64,000 nucleotides of DNA from Pseudophaeomoniella oleicola (lineage: Eukaryota > Ascomycota > Eurotiomycetes > Phaeomoniellales > Phaeomoniellaceae), in NCBI GenBank assembly GCA_003868215.1, contig QWDQ01000057.1, positions 107,445 to 171,444 of the forward strand. The letters are read 5' to 3'. The first letter of the stretch is position 1. Each line of letters opens with the position of its first letter. The notes below the pieces were generated by a model. It was not told the DNA's origin. It did no database searches and saw nothing but the letters and a program-made list of their open reading frames with translations. Shown in pieces: positions 11,951-23,398 of this stretch. The translations under genes were made by a program, and so were the position numbers.

Positions 11951-12936
11951 TTAGCTCTCATTCCGGTCCGGTATGGTCCTGTTTGGCCTTGTATATTTGT
12001 ATGTACATAATAATATTACGTTTTTATGAATAAGGACAGATATGCTGCTCCTTGTGTAGGTATATAAGGTAGGTACTTATTTCATGATATGCTCATCAAA
12101 CAAACAATTCTGTCTTGTGCTATGCTGTGCTGTGAAGATATACAGATACCTAGGTACCTAACTGTAGGGCATCTCTTGATAGTTTATATACGAAGACACG
12201 GTGGTGTTAATTGAACTTGGGGTTAGAGTAATTTTTACGATCTGATGACTTCATTGATTCACGAGAAGTAATAGGAAGGAGGAGAAGTGGTTTGAAGGTG
12301 TGTTTTATCTACGGCAGATTATCTTCTGTGTCCGCATACAAAAATTGTGTTCCAAGAGACCTCTGTCTATCAGAAAAGCCAATCCAGAGATGCAATTATG
12401 CTCCCACAATGACTCCGTCATGAAATGAATGGGTATCTTCCCTCCGTAATGCAGTCAGAAGCTGCTGTGAATGGAATCAGAAACTCCAGGCAATGAGACA
12501 CTGAACTGAAACAATAACACTAGTGGACGTCATATCCTCACACAAGCCTCCATCGGGCTTTGGGCAACTCTCCTGCAAGAGCCACCGATTGAACCAGACA
12601 ATTTATACAAGAATGACAATAACAATAGAACCAAGTGTCGTCAGTAGATCCCAGGTTCAAGAGAGGATGATGGCCGGTTCAACAAAGATTGTAGTAGTCT
12701 AACACGTCCGGAAAGTCGCGAGCCTCGGTTCAATACGTCTTGCACGTCGTGAGAAAAGTGCTTCTACGCCAAGGGCCAATTGACCGTCCGCATTAGGAAC
12801 AGTTGGTTGAGACCATTCGCGTCGATGGCGCCACCGAGACAAATATCGACCAAGCTGTCTCCCTATCACACAGTCAGCCAAGCGGAACCACAATATATTG
12901 AAGAAGGGAGCCTATAACATTGTGAAACAACGCCTC
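11951..12936. other. Intergenic, convergent 3' ends
   Basis: AT-rich downstream sequence between two converging genes. It contains a TACCTAGGTA palindrome at 12147-12156, also found near the window end. ORFs here are short and not credible. Confidence 0.4.
12147..12156. repeat. Palindrome TACCTAGGTA, copy 1
   Basis: Perfect 10-bp palindrome in an intergenic region; the extended 13-mer TACCTAGGTACCT is shared with the copy at 63701. Confidence 0.6.
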
Positions 12937-15718
12937 TCATCGACGATGATCTGGATAAACAGGCCGCTGGTGGGTAGCATAGCCTCCTGAGTGGGAATCG
13001 ACATTGAAGAGTTGGGGTAACGGTGGAACATCACCCGGTGGTACAACAGGGCCACCAGCAGGAGGCCATGGCTGAGTCAAAGTTATAGGGTTCGGATGCC
13101 CTTCAGTACGGCGGCGTACATCTTCATAATGCCTCGCCGACGATGAGGGTTGGCCAACGGACAGTTGTTCCATTTGGCGGGGTAGAGGATCCCTGGGCGG
13201 CTCAATACGCCTATATATACCTCTCCCGTCTAGTGGGCGCGTGGGTGCGCCACGATCATACCGAGAGAAATTATCCTGGGTGTGGTGACTATGAACTGAC
13301 GGCACATCTCCAGAAACATATGGTCTCTGAGTTCGGAGTCTTTCCTGTACGTCATCTACTTGATTTAGTTGTACGATCCTAGGAGGTTCGCCTCTGCGAA
13401 AGACGTCACGATCTTGGAAAGACGGCAGTGCCTGTCTGGAGGTACCATATGCGCTCTCCTGTGCTCCCGATGTCCGGATAGGCTCTTGGGCGATCATCGG
13501 ACGGGGAAGCGGGTCAATGCCTTGAGGGCGATGGACGTTTAAAGGGATGGGGTCTGTAGGTCTCTCATAAACCTCGCTCCGCTGGGCTCGTAAATGTAAA
13601 GGTTCATGAGACTCTTCAGGAACGCGAGGACGAAATAAACCATAGGAAATGTGCTCTGATTCAGGGGGGTTCCATACTTTGGGCCCAGGACCATGTTGGG
13701 AGGGTGGAATAAAATGATCACCATTAATCCGATCCCTACCTCTTTGAGGGCGAGAATGAGGGGAACCATAAGGCTCGACCCTCTCAACCTGTGTAAGCAC
13801 TCGGTTCTGATATGGACCGGTTTCTTGATGCATAAGACGCGGAGCGGGTGCTCGGGTGTTATAGTCTGGTTCGAATGTCTCTTCATACCGTCTTTTCTTT
13901 GCTTGAGGGCGCTCGATACTGTCGGTTAGATCAATAGCATCATGCAAGCGGTGGTAATTGGGCGGTGTGACGCGTAACTCTGTGCGGCCACCGATATGCG
14001 GATGCTGCTGCTTCGGTAAAATTACGTCCTCCTTCTCAACGGAGGGAAGAACAATCTCGCTCTCCCGAGCCAAATTATCCAACGTCGCCGGTGGAAGAGG
14101 CAAACTACGAACCGGAAATGGCTGAGCCTGTCGCTGAAGATGCTCTGGTAGCAAAGGTCGTGACGGATCGTACGGCCCACTAGCCTGCGCGTTCGTGCGT
14201 GCCGTAACGGAATGGGGTAAACGAGGAGACGAATCAACGCGCGTGTAAACAGTTCCATCCGCTCCAACTATTGTTCGTGGTGGTGGTGCCTGCTGCTGTA
14301 AAAGGATAGGTAAGACGAGGTTAGCTGTATCCAATACGGCGAACTAAGACATAGTGCTCAACGAAGAAGACTTACTTCTGAGCGTAAGAAATCGTCTTTC
14401 TGAAAGAAGGAAGAGACGCCATTGGAAACCTGCCCACCATGACGGGGTAGGGTAGATGTTTGATGAGTAGGATACGGAACACCAGGAGCAGGCTGTTGTC
14501 GCGGACCAGCACGATATTCTTCTCGCACTGCATTCCATATCTGATTATACGCCTGACCGCGACGAGCATTCCTGTATTCATCGTCTGGCCGTTTTGTTTT
14601 GTGTGAAACCAGGTGGACACCAGGCGGACTTTCATCGTCGGAGACTGTGACAGGCTCAACATACCCAGACACTCGGTGGTGACCAATGGACTTGGTTGGA
14701 TGCGATCCTGTGTTAATTCTCCTAGGCATAACTTCGACGCTCAGCTCCTTGAGTGGAGCCTCAGGGTCATAGTCATCATCATCGCTGTCTTCATCGTCAG
14801 AAATGACAACGACTTCTCGGAATACATCTTCTAGGACTTTGGCGCCATTCTCGTCATCTCCTCGCCATTCGATAAGCTTCGCAAGAGTTGGTTTCTCTAC
14901 AACACCTCGAGCATCATGATACCCACCGTTACGCAAAAGCCTATCGTAAGCTGTGTAGCAATGACGGATATGAGCAACAACCGCAAGTTGTGCGCGGCGT
15001 GCCAATGGCAACTCGCTAGCAGTCCCAACTCTTTTTCTCCCTTTCTGAAATGCAGTCTTGATGATCTGATATAAGTCTTGGTCGGGGATATTTGGAAAAA
15101 GATCCTTTATAGCATCTCTCGCTTTTGTGTTTAGGGTGACTTGGTCCCAAGCGTCTTCCTCGGCTCCGGGGACGCCTTTACCTTTGTATCCCTTCAAATA
15201 TGTCTCGTAGGCACTACCGATGACGTGACCAGAAGCAGACAGCTGGATTCCGTACTGATGACAGACTTCCGCTACGATAAGACTAGAAAAATGATATCCG
15301 ATTCGATGGACTTGCTGCGATAGATCATGCACATTTGCATGAGGCGTGGTCTTGAGACGATATCAGATATTGACCACATTTGACATCCGGTATACTTACC
15401 GTGACGGTATAGACCTGAGCGTTGGCTTTCCGTGATGCCTCTTTAAGGGCATTCGTAAGTTCCGGATTGCCAGCAGGAATAAAGGTGTAGCCAACTGGAG
15501 GCTTTGCGTTGAATGTGATCTTGCAGAGATAAAAGATGAGATGATATGTCACTTCAATCGAGCGGTATACTCACAAGTTGCCGCAATTTCTTCTTCTCTT
15601 GTGTCACGCTCTCTAGAACTACTTTATGCTTCCGAGATTTCGATGCTGTATCTGTTTCATTAGAAGTAGCTGCAGGTCTTGCATCAACTGCTGCAGGGGG
15701 CCGTGCCACCAGAGCCAT
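12937..15718 (-). CDS. DUF2293-domain protein
   Basis: Four exons on the minus strand: 15718-15575, 15519-15400, 15350-14376 and 14295-12937, giving 865 aa. Intron 3 has a CTAAC branch site and TTTTACAG acceptor. The N-terminus (MALVARPPAAVDARPAAT) leads into VGYTFIPAGNPELTNALKEA and HRIGYHFSS. The DUF2293 core is at about 150-235: LFPNIPDQDLYQII, KRVGTASELPLARRAQLAVV, AHIRHCYTAYDRLLRNGG. An acidic stretch (DDEDSDDDDYDPEA) follows. The remaining roughly 550 residues are proline/arginine-rich and predicted disordered. DUF2293 proteins are widespread in filamentous fungi with no established function. The gene shares a divergent promoter with the LYR gene. Confidence 0.8.
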
Positions 15719-16231
15719 GCTTGCAGCCTTGTATGGTTTCAAGCCCCGAACAGTAAATCAAGGAACAAAGGAAGAGTCAAACAGGTCACCAGAACTGTCA
15801 GCATGCTAGCATTGTAACTTTGGTGTGGAATTACAGCAATGTGTCATACAGAGACACGTCGCTTTCGTTTCTTGAATGCAGCCTGAATCCGGGGTGGAAC
15901 AGATAGGGAGCAAATCTTAGAGCAAAGCACTTAGGCCCGTACGGAAACAGGGTCCGATAGTCGTTATATACAAAGCAGCACACCTTTGACGGAGGGGGAT
16001 GGTGATGCAACGTGTCGTTGTTGTTGCGGCTGGAGTTGAAATGAAGTCAAGTGCCCAAAATCATGGACTGACATTAATTATCACTTCCGCGGCGAAACGA
16101 CAACGCGCTAATCCCGATCAAGTAATTAACAATGTTAGGTACAATTGACCGGACCCTAAGTTACCCTCAAACTGCACGAGGCATATATTGTATCTTTCGT
16201 CAACATCGTGAGAGTGAACCCAACCTTTGAG
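15719..16231. promoter_or_regulatory. Divergent promoter, DUF2293 / LYR genes
   Basis: 513 bp between two divergent starts. Contains the TTAATTATCAC and GTAATTAAC AT-rich patches near 16070-16130. No conserved ORF. Confidence 0.4.
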
Positions 16232-16615
16232 ATGTCAAAGTCCGAGATAATCCAGAGTTATCGCGCCCTTTACCGAACCGCCTCACGTGCCATTCATTTC
16301 TCAAGGCGCAGTCGTTATGAGTTGCGGGACACCATGCGAAGAGCATTCCGTGAGGAACCACCCTCTAACTTTTCTGCTGTACGAATAGCAAGAACACTGG
16401 AATTTCTACGACGGGCAGGAGACGATAATGGCATGGAGCACAAAATCCTTAAGAACATCCTACGTGTCAAGTCATGGCGCCGTGTTTATGCGCCAGCCAA
16501 AACCTTTGTCAAAGACAATACCAACCTTGCAGCTCATATCAGGACAACCTCTTACGCGCAATTTGAAGAGGTTGTTATGTTACTCAATGAAACCCAGGGA
16601 CTATGTCTGAGGTGA
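16232..16615 (+). CDS. LYR-motif small protein, probably mitochondrial
   Basis: Intronless, 127 aa, starting MSKSEIIQSYRALYRTASRA. The ALYR tripeptide at the expected N-terminal helix position, the basic composition and the length fit the Complex1_LYR superfamily. These are three-helix proteins that bind acyl-ACP and act in Fe-S cluster delivery or respiratory complex assembly in the mitochondrial matrix. A conserved block RIARTLEFLRRAGDDNGMEH follows. The sequence resembles fungal proteins grouped as DUF1763, though I recall that assignment rather than derived it. A frame extension to a GTG at 16208 is rejected in favour of ATG. The exact client complex cannot be inferred. Confidence 0.75.
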   Translation: MSKSEIIQSYRALYRTASRAIHFSRRSRYELRDTMRRAFREEPPSNFSAVRIARTLEFLRRAGDDNGMEHKILKNILRVKSWRRVYAPAKTFVKDNTNLAAHIRTTSYAQFEEVVMLLNETQGLCLR

Positions 16616-17682
16616 AAATGCAGTATCCAGACTCCTATATTTTTAGAAGTTTGAAAGAGGTTGCTCCTCCTGAGGGAAGTTACCAGATTTGACAACTGCA
16701 TGCCAGCATCAACACGACGTCACGATCTTTAAGACTCTTGACATCAAGGCAATAGCTCAGCAAGAGCTTACCGTCTACCGTCAAGGTCCGTGGATACGTT
16801 GGCTTGCTGGAATATCGCTGACACACACCGTATAGGACATCTGCTTCTCTCGACAGTCAAAGTATCGTCACGGAAGCTCCGATATTTCGGATCGCTTGGC
16901 CTATACCACAATCACATCTATGAGGGACGAGAACTCCAAAGCTTTACGGAGGTCTACAGAAGGCCTACTAGGTCCTGGCAACACAGTCATCGTCAGAAAA
17001 AGAATATCAAAGCACTTGGCAGTATTGCATACGGACAGAGAAATGCCTCCAAAAGTGAACGGGACGAAGTCGAGTCTTCCGCATTGAGAAACAGAGTGAA
17101 ATCTCAACACAGCTGTGAGGACTTTCTCGATAGCTTGCGCCAGACTTGATGAGTATGTCATCTTGTTTCGGGTCAATTTCCAAATACGCGCCGTCCTAGT
17201 CTGTAGGGAAAAACAACATCGAGACTGCAGTCATTGCGAATATACAACAAGCAGGGAGTAGAATGGAGGGTGTTCGTATCTTTCCGTCATTGTTACTAAT
17301 AGACCCCTACATAAGCCAGTACTTACTACCATTTGGCGTTGCCTCTGGCTTTGGAAAGGTCATTCCGCTCATTGTGGACCAGGGAACTCCGATAGTTTTA
17401 TCCAAGTATGATATCAATAAGGCCTATCAACTAAGCAGGGAGCATCTATCCACACGTTCAAGTCAATGGGTAAGGCCGCAATAAGCCGCAATACAATGCA
17501 CAAGTTGACAGAACATTTCCCATAGCCATCTTCGTAACTTCACTGCCTGAACGAAATAAAAGCTCATGATCGCCAGATCATACATACAGCACTGAATATT
17601 TCGCAACTCGTTCATCGTGAATTCTGCAGTCTTGAATCATAAGGCATACTACATTCTGGAGCGCAATGTGGCCGTATCCAGT
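16616..17682. other. Intergenic, convergent 3' ends
   Basis: 1.07 kb between the LYR gene and Cdc37. ORFs at 16790-17149 (GTG start) and 17263-17484 show no recognisable motif and overlap competing frames. No gene is supported. Confidence 0.4.
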
Positions 17683-19215
17683 TCAGTCGGGGTCTGGATA
17701 TTCTTCGGCTGGTCCAGGGCCTTCGTCCATCTCCTGAACAGTCCCAAGACTCTCCTTCTGTTTTCCCTCGTCCTCGATTTGCTTCAACTTGGCTTGGCCT
17801 TCTTCTGTCGTTGCATCGATGACTCCCTCTTCCAGGCTGAGCATACCCCCTTGGCCAAGCTGCTCCACTACCTCTTCGGCTTCTTCAACGCTCATCTTCC
17901 CCAAGACGGTGTTGACCTCGTCCAGACTTGCAGATTCCAAGGCCCTCTGTAGCCCTGGAGGAAATTTCTCGAATATATCCCTTGCGGCCTGTTCAGTCGG
18001 ATCGTCACTATTAGCTTGTGGTACGACGATGTGAATTTGGGTGTTCGGGTCAACGGCATGGAGCTGGATCTGTTCGACGCCGGCGGGGTCGGCTTTCTCG
18101 TTATTCAACTCTACAGATCGAGCCTTGATACGACCGTATGTACTATTGACATCGTCCATGAAGACCTTGCTCGCCTGGTGGTCCTTTGTTGTGATGCGTT
18201 TGAAGAACAAGCCTGTTCCATCGCGACCGAGCGAGCGACAGTATTGTAGTAGAAGACCATGATGTACACAAGTGCGAGCATATGTTTCTTTCCCTTCCAT
18301 CTGTGCGTTGAAGGCTTCAACAAGCAAGCCGTCCGTCTCACGTTCTGCTACGACTTCCGGGTGCTCAGAGATGAACTGCAACAAGGCGCGATAGTCGCCC
18401 ATTCTGATCTTTGCAAATCGTCTCCCCAGTGGTGATATCTTGGCGTCTGAATCCTCGGGTTCATTTGATATGTCGTCTTCAACATCTGCTTCAGCTCCTG
18501 AAGAGATGGCGGAATCTGAACGAGGGAGTGAATCTCGTTTTACTGCGCCTGGATTGAGCACTTCCACGACTTCCTCTTTCCTGGTTTCCGTAGAACCTGG
18601 AGCAGGCTGCTTGTCCTCTGTTGCCTTCTTGTTGATGTGTGAACTGCTGAAGCCAGTGTGTATGCTCTCACTTGTGATTTTAGCTCCTTCCTCCTTTTCC
18701 AGCTGCGCCAGCTTGGTCAACAGCTCTTGTTGTAGGCTCTGGACTTTCGAGAGGTGGCCCTTTACCCCATCTATATAAGCTTCATGTACATTTGGAGCTT
18801 GTTTCTGGTCCACTTCCTTCTTAACCTGGTCAATCAACGAACCCATCATTTTTGAGTATCTCGGCTGTTCTTTTTCGTGCACATAGATACCCTCGGGAGG
18901 TTTGGGGGGCTCATCTTTGGCCGGGTCACCAGCGCTCTCGATGAGAGCTTGGAAAACTAGTTCGTCTGGATCCCTGCTTTTGTCTTCGTGCTTCTTCAGA
19001 GCTGTAAGCAAGGCATCAATACGTTCTAGAAGGCCGTCATTGATGAGTCTCTCGTACTTTAGCGTCTCAATTTCATGACGTCGTTGAGCTCGCTGCTGGT
19101 GTATTTGCTCTTGTTTTGCACGTATGAATGATCGCTTGTCAACATTCGGGTGAACCTCGATATCTGAATCGTCGGAGAGCTCAAGAGCATCCCACTTGCT
19201 GTAATTGATTGGCAT
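17683..19215 (-). CDS. cdc37: Hsp90 co-chaperone Cdc37
   Basis: Intronless, 510 aa. Cdc37 brings protein kinases to Hsp90. The N-terminus MPINYSKWDALELSDDSDIE is diagnostic, including the LSDDSD CK2 phosphorylation site that controls kinase binding, followed by HPNVDKRSFIRAKQ. A coiled-coil-rich N-terminal kinase-binding region covers about 1-190. The middle Hsp90-binding region follows (GRRFAKIRMGDYRALLQFIS, CVHHGLLLQYCRSLG). The C-terminal helical part contains FPPGLQRALESASLDEVNTV and ends in an acidic tail. The start ATG is unambiguous. It is divergent from Mdl1. Confidence 0.95.
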   Translation of the reverse strand: MPINYSKWDALELSDDSDIEVHPNVDKRSFIRAKQEQIHQQRAQRRHEIETLKYERLINDGLLERIDALLTALKKHEDKSRDPDELVFQALIESAGDPAKDEPPKPPEGIYVHEKEQPRYSKMMGSLIDQVKKEVDQKQAPNVHEAYIDGVKGHLSKVQSLQQELLTKLAQLEKEEGAKITSESIHTGFSSSHINKKATEDKQPAPGSTETRKEEVVEVLNPGAVKRDSLPRSDSAISSGAEADVEDDISNEPEDSDAKISPLGRRFAKIRMGDYRALLQFISEHPEVVAERETDGLLVEAFNAQMEGKETYARTCVHHGLLLQYCRSLGRDGTGLFFKRITTKDHQASKVFMDDVNSTYGRIKARSVELNNEKADPAGVEQIQLHAVDPNTQIHIVVPQANSDDPTEQAARDIFEKFPPGLQRALESASLDEVNTVLGKMSVEEAEEVVEQLGQGGMLSLEEGVIDATTEEGQAKLKQIEDEGKQKESLGTVQEMDEGPGPAEEYPDPD

Positions 19216-19768
19216 CGTGGGGGGTGCAACAGTGGATCAAACTAGAAATTCTGAGGTCTCGTTTGAAATACCCTCACGTCTGGCAATGGCCGTAATCGCG
19301 TAAATGAAAAGGCTCTACCCTACGTTGAAGCAATAAAAGTCATCTGTGTTTCACGGAGTAAACAGTCCGATACAATTATTGATATATTATCGTAGTATAT
19401 TAATTACAGGAAGCTTCCAGATCCCGGTGTGGGGAAGATGGTGATGGTTTCGATGGGACGTCCGAGAGTGGAGATCGCTGTAGTACAATGGCAAAATGGT
19501 GACGGAATGCAGCGATGCGGACGAGAAGCGGAACAAAAAGTTCGGAGCTATAGCGGCCAAGTTGGTAAGGTAGCTTTTTAACGACGACACCATTTACTGC
19601 TTACATAGTATTTATGAACACTTTTCTGGTCCAACGGAAACCCTTGGCTTTTGTATGACGGTCTATCAATGATGGCCAGTTCCTTCGCATCGGAGATATC
19701 TGAACAGCCTCTTCACCGCGCACTCGCGCGGTAGACTTGCGCGGTAATATTACGGCGGACCAATCATC
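19216..19768. promoter_or_regulatory. Divergent promoter, Cdc37 / Mdl1
   Basis: 553 bp shared upstream region. No perfect heat-shock element was seen near Cdc37. No ORF of interest; the 68-aa minus ORF at 19387-19593 lacks features. Confidence 0.4.
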
Positions 19769-22256
19769 ATGCCTCCGTCAACGATGCGCAGCTCGAAGCT
19801 ATTACTGCGGTTTCTCGACAACGTCCCTCAAGGTCGCCAAACCCTCATCTCACCTTTCACAATATCTCAGACCCATGGACGATGGCGAGCTGCAACAGGG
19901 CCGTTGAGAACAATCCACTCATCTGTCGTTCATGATGTGTTTAGGTCAAAGACATTGCGCTCTTCAGTCTCGGTTGCGCTACAGTCGCCTCCAGTGCAAC
20001 TTGGGATCACATCCAACAGTCTCAGATCGCGCATCATTGCTCGTGGCAGATTATTCTCGTCCACCCCTAAATCTAGCGAGCTCCCAAGACCAGTTGTGAA
20101 GGACACGAAGGCGAAGGTTTCAGAAGACGATGAGCAGGATGAGGAAAGCGTCTTCAAGAAAACAGAAAAGGCTTCTCAAGCTACGCAAGTCAATCTCAGT
20201 GCTAAGCTGTCAAAAGATGGAGCGTCCCATGGAAAGGCGGGATTGGGAGAAATATGGCGATTGATCAAGATTGCGAGACCAGAGGCCAAAATCCTTACTG
20301 TTGCCTTCTTTCTGCTTCTAATTTCATCTGCCATCACGATGTCAATTCCCTTCTCAATTGGAAGGATTCTGGATATGGTCACCAAGAGCGGTAACAACGG
20401 GGAGATGCTATTTGGACTAAGTATGGGCACATTCTATGCAACTCTCGGTGGGGTATTGGCACTTGGCGCGGCTGCCAACTTCGGTAGGATCATTATCCTA
20501 AGAATCGTTGGGGAGAGGATCGTTGCCAGGCTGAGATCCAGTCTATTCCGGCGAACCTATGTCCAAAATGCAGAATTCTTCGACGCAAACCGGGTCGGTG
20601 ATCTTATTTCTCGACTAGGCTCTGATACCATTGTTGTCGGTAAAAGCATCACGCAGAATCTCTCCGACGGTCTGAGGGCTTTCATAAGCGGTGCCGCAGG
20701 CTTTGGACTAATGGCATACACGTCGCTTCATCTAACTGGAGTGTTAGGCCTCCTCTTCCCACCCGTTGGAATCGCGGCCTTTTTCTACGGTCGGGCAATC
20801 AGGAACTTATCTCGGAAGATCCAGAAGAACCTTGGCACACTGACCAAGATTGCCGAAGAGCGACTTGGTAATGTCCGGACGTCTCAGGCCTTTGCTGGGG
20901 AGATCCTCGAGGTACATCGTTATAATACTCAAGTGCGAAAGATCTTCGATTTAGGGAAAAGAGAGTCTCTAATCTCTGCAACCTTCTTTTCAACGACTGG
21001 TTTGATGGGCAACTTCACAATCCTGTCTCTGCTTTACTTCGGCGGTGGCTTGGTATCTGCAGGTACTATAAGCATAGGCGAACTCACGTCTTTCCTCATG
21101 TACACTGCGTACGCGGGTTCCAGTCTGTTCGGTCTGAGCTCGTTCTATTCCGAGCTGATGAAGGGTGTCGGTGCCGCGTCACGTTTGTTTGAGCTTCAAG
21201 ATAGGAAACCTACGATCTCGCCGACTGTAGGTACAAAGGTTGTGTCTGCCAGAGGGCCTATCCGCTTCGAAAATGTCTCTTTTAGCTATCCCACCAGACC
21301 GGCCGTTTCCATTTTCCGGGATCTCAACTTTGAGATCCCATCAGGCTCTAATGTGGCTGTCGTGGGACCCTCTGGTGGAGGGAAGTCGACGATAGCCTCT
21401 CTATTGCTTCGCTTCTACACGCCTACACAGGGCCGAATATTGCTTGACGGCAGAGACATTTCAGCAATGAACGTGAAATCTCTACGGAGGAAAATCGGAA
21501 TAGTATCACAGGAGCCTGTGCTTTTCTCGGGATCAGTTGCTGATAACATAGCGTACGGCAAGCCCAGTGCTTCTCGTTGGGAGATTATTGCCGCAGCGCG
21601 CAAGGCCAATTGTCAGTTCATTAGCGACTTCGTAAGTTTTCCCACGCTCTCCAGTCTCATTCTTGCAGAATTTGGCTAACATTTAAACACAGCCTGATGG
21701 TCTTGACACGCAAGTGGGCCCAAGAGGCGCACAATTATCTGGTGGGCAAAAGCAGCGCATTGCCATAGCTCGCGCTCTAGTTAAAAATCCCGATATCCTT
21801 CTGTTGGATGAGGCAACGTCAGCTCTAGATGCCGAATCTGAAACGCTTGTTAATGAGGCACTCGCTAGCTTGCTTCGCGAGAACAACACCACGATCTCTA
21901 TCGCTCACAGGCTATCCACAATCAAGCGCTCAGACACCATCATCGTGCTCTCCAACGAAGGCACCGTTGCCGAAATGGGAAGTTACAAAGAACTCTCGTC
22001 CAAACCGGATGGAGCGTTCACGAAGCTTATGGAATGGCAAATGAGCGGTGGCGAGAGTGCGAGCGCCTCTCGATCGGCGGAAACAGGCGATTCAACCGAT
22101 ACGGCCATCCACACCGAGGGCAGAGGTCTCCCAAGCGAGATCGAAGCTATCGAATATGAGCAATCTCTCTTCGAAGAGGCCGACGCTGACGAGGAGATCA
22201 AAGAAGCCACCAATGTTCCCATCAACAAACCTGAAAAGGGCGAGGAACCCAAATAA
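19769..22256 (+). CDS. mdl1: Mitochondrial ABC peptide exporter, Mdl1-type
   Basis: Two exons, 19769-21631 and 21693-22256, giving 808 aa. This is a half-size ABCB transporter of the mitochondrial inner membrane; yeast Mdl1 exports matrix peptides made by the m-AAA protease. The N-terminal about 120 residues are basic and Ser/Arg-rich, fitting a mitochondrial presequence. The transmembrane domain (about 165-470) opens with [20 protein letters not shown]. The nucleotide-binding domain has Walker [11 protein letters not shown]-loop [10 protein letters not shown], signature [15 protein letters not shown], Walker [13 protein letters not shown] and H-loop SIAHRLSTI. The intron lies between the Q-loop and the signature. 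A short acidic C-terminal tail follows. An alternative start ATG lies 15 bp downstream. Mdl1 is preferred over Atm1 from the NBD and TM sequence character. Confidence 0.9.
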
Positions 22257-23398
22257 GGCTACTCATAACCACCCGTTTTGATATAGGCAAGGTCGAGAGT
22301 CTCTACTCGCTAGATACTCTGCACCAGCTTCCCACATGTGCACCTACGACCCAACAACCCGTCGTCTACCTCGATGCAAACTTGGGTCCTGTATTTTTAC
22401 CTTTTTATATATCCAGCTCGACAGCAGATCAAAAAGCCGTCCGTCTGTCCATGAGCACCAAACAATGTCTTGATTACGATTTGCTTTTTAAATTAAATCA
22501 AAAAAGAAAAAAGAAATCAATATTTTCCTCTCTTCAAACTTATCTGGTTTCCTGCTGCTTCCAAACCCGTCTGTGAGAGTGGCATGCCCGTGACCTTCCT
22601 ATGCTAAGGCCTTATCATACATCAACGAAGACTCACATTTGTTCCGCCCTCTATCGTATTTTCTCTCTGATCTTATTTTCCAACCACATCTTCCCCTGCC
22701 GCGTCATTATGCTCTCCTCTTAAAATCTTGGATATTGCATATCCAATTCCCCCCAAGCCCAATCCCAAATCCCCCTTTTCAACGCTTCGCTTCATCCTCT
22801 TTTTTCCTTTCATCTCTCTCTCCCTCCCTCCCATGGTCTCTTTCTCTCTCCTCTCCAAAATTCCAAGCAACAATTCTCGAAAGAAAACCAATGTTGAATC
22901 AGGTCTTTCTGCTCGAAAGCGTCGAGATTCCTGATATTTGTTCGACAGACAGACAGGATGGATGATGGATTTTTTGGGCAGGATGGGGGGAGTTATCTGG
23001 CCTTCAACGCGACGTCTCGAACCAATGTGCTTTTGTAGGTATGACTATTAAATAAGAAATGTTGCTTTACCCTTCTCGAGGTTGATCTGTGATTAGGTAT
23101 ATCTCCTTTTTTTTTTCTTAAATGCTGATGAAACTTCCATAGTAGTTTTCGGAGCAGGTTTACGAGTCAAATTGGGTGCGGATGTTCAACGTCCAGTACG
23201 ATATACCACGTCTCGTCCAGCGAGGAATGTTCATAGTATATCTTAGACTAGTGCTTGTTGGCCGGTCGAGGCGGGTTTACAAAGGTTCTCAAGCAATTAT
23301 CCAATTACTTGGCTCTTAGAAGCCGGGTATCTGTGAAATGAAAGACATCGCCTCTAGCTGCACGCACGTTATCCAATACAGAGTGGCTGATATGACAT
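22257..23398. other. Intergenic with promoter-like pyrimidine tract
   Basis: Sits between two converging genes, so no promoter is needed. Yet 22640-22870 is a strong C/T-rich tract followed by CAAGCAACAATTC and CCAATG, like the leader of a plus-strand gene. Only micro-ORFs follow: 22889-22963, 22958-23038 (26 aa) and 22962-23051 (29 aa). No protein gene is supported; a non-coding or micropeptide transcript is possible. Confidence 0.35.
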
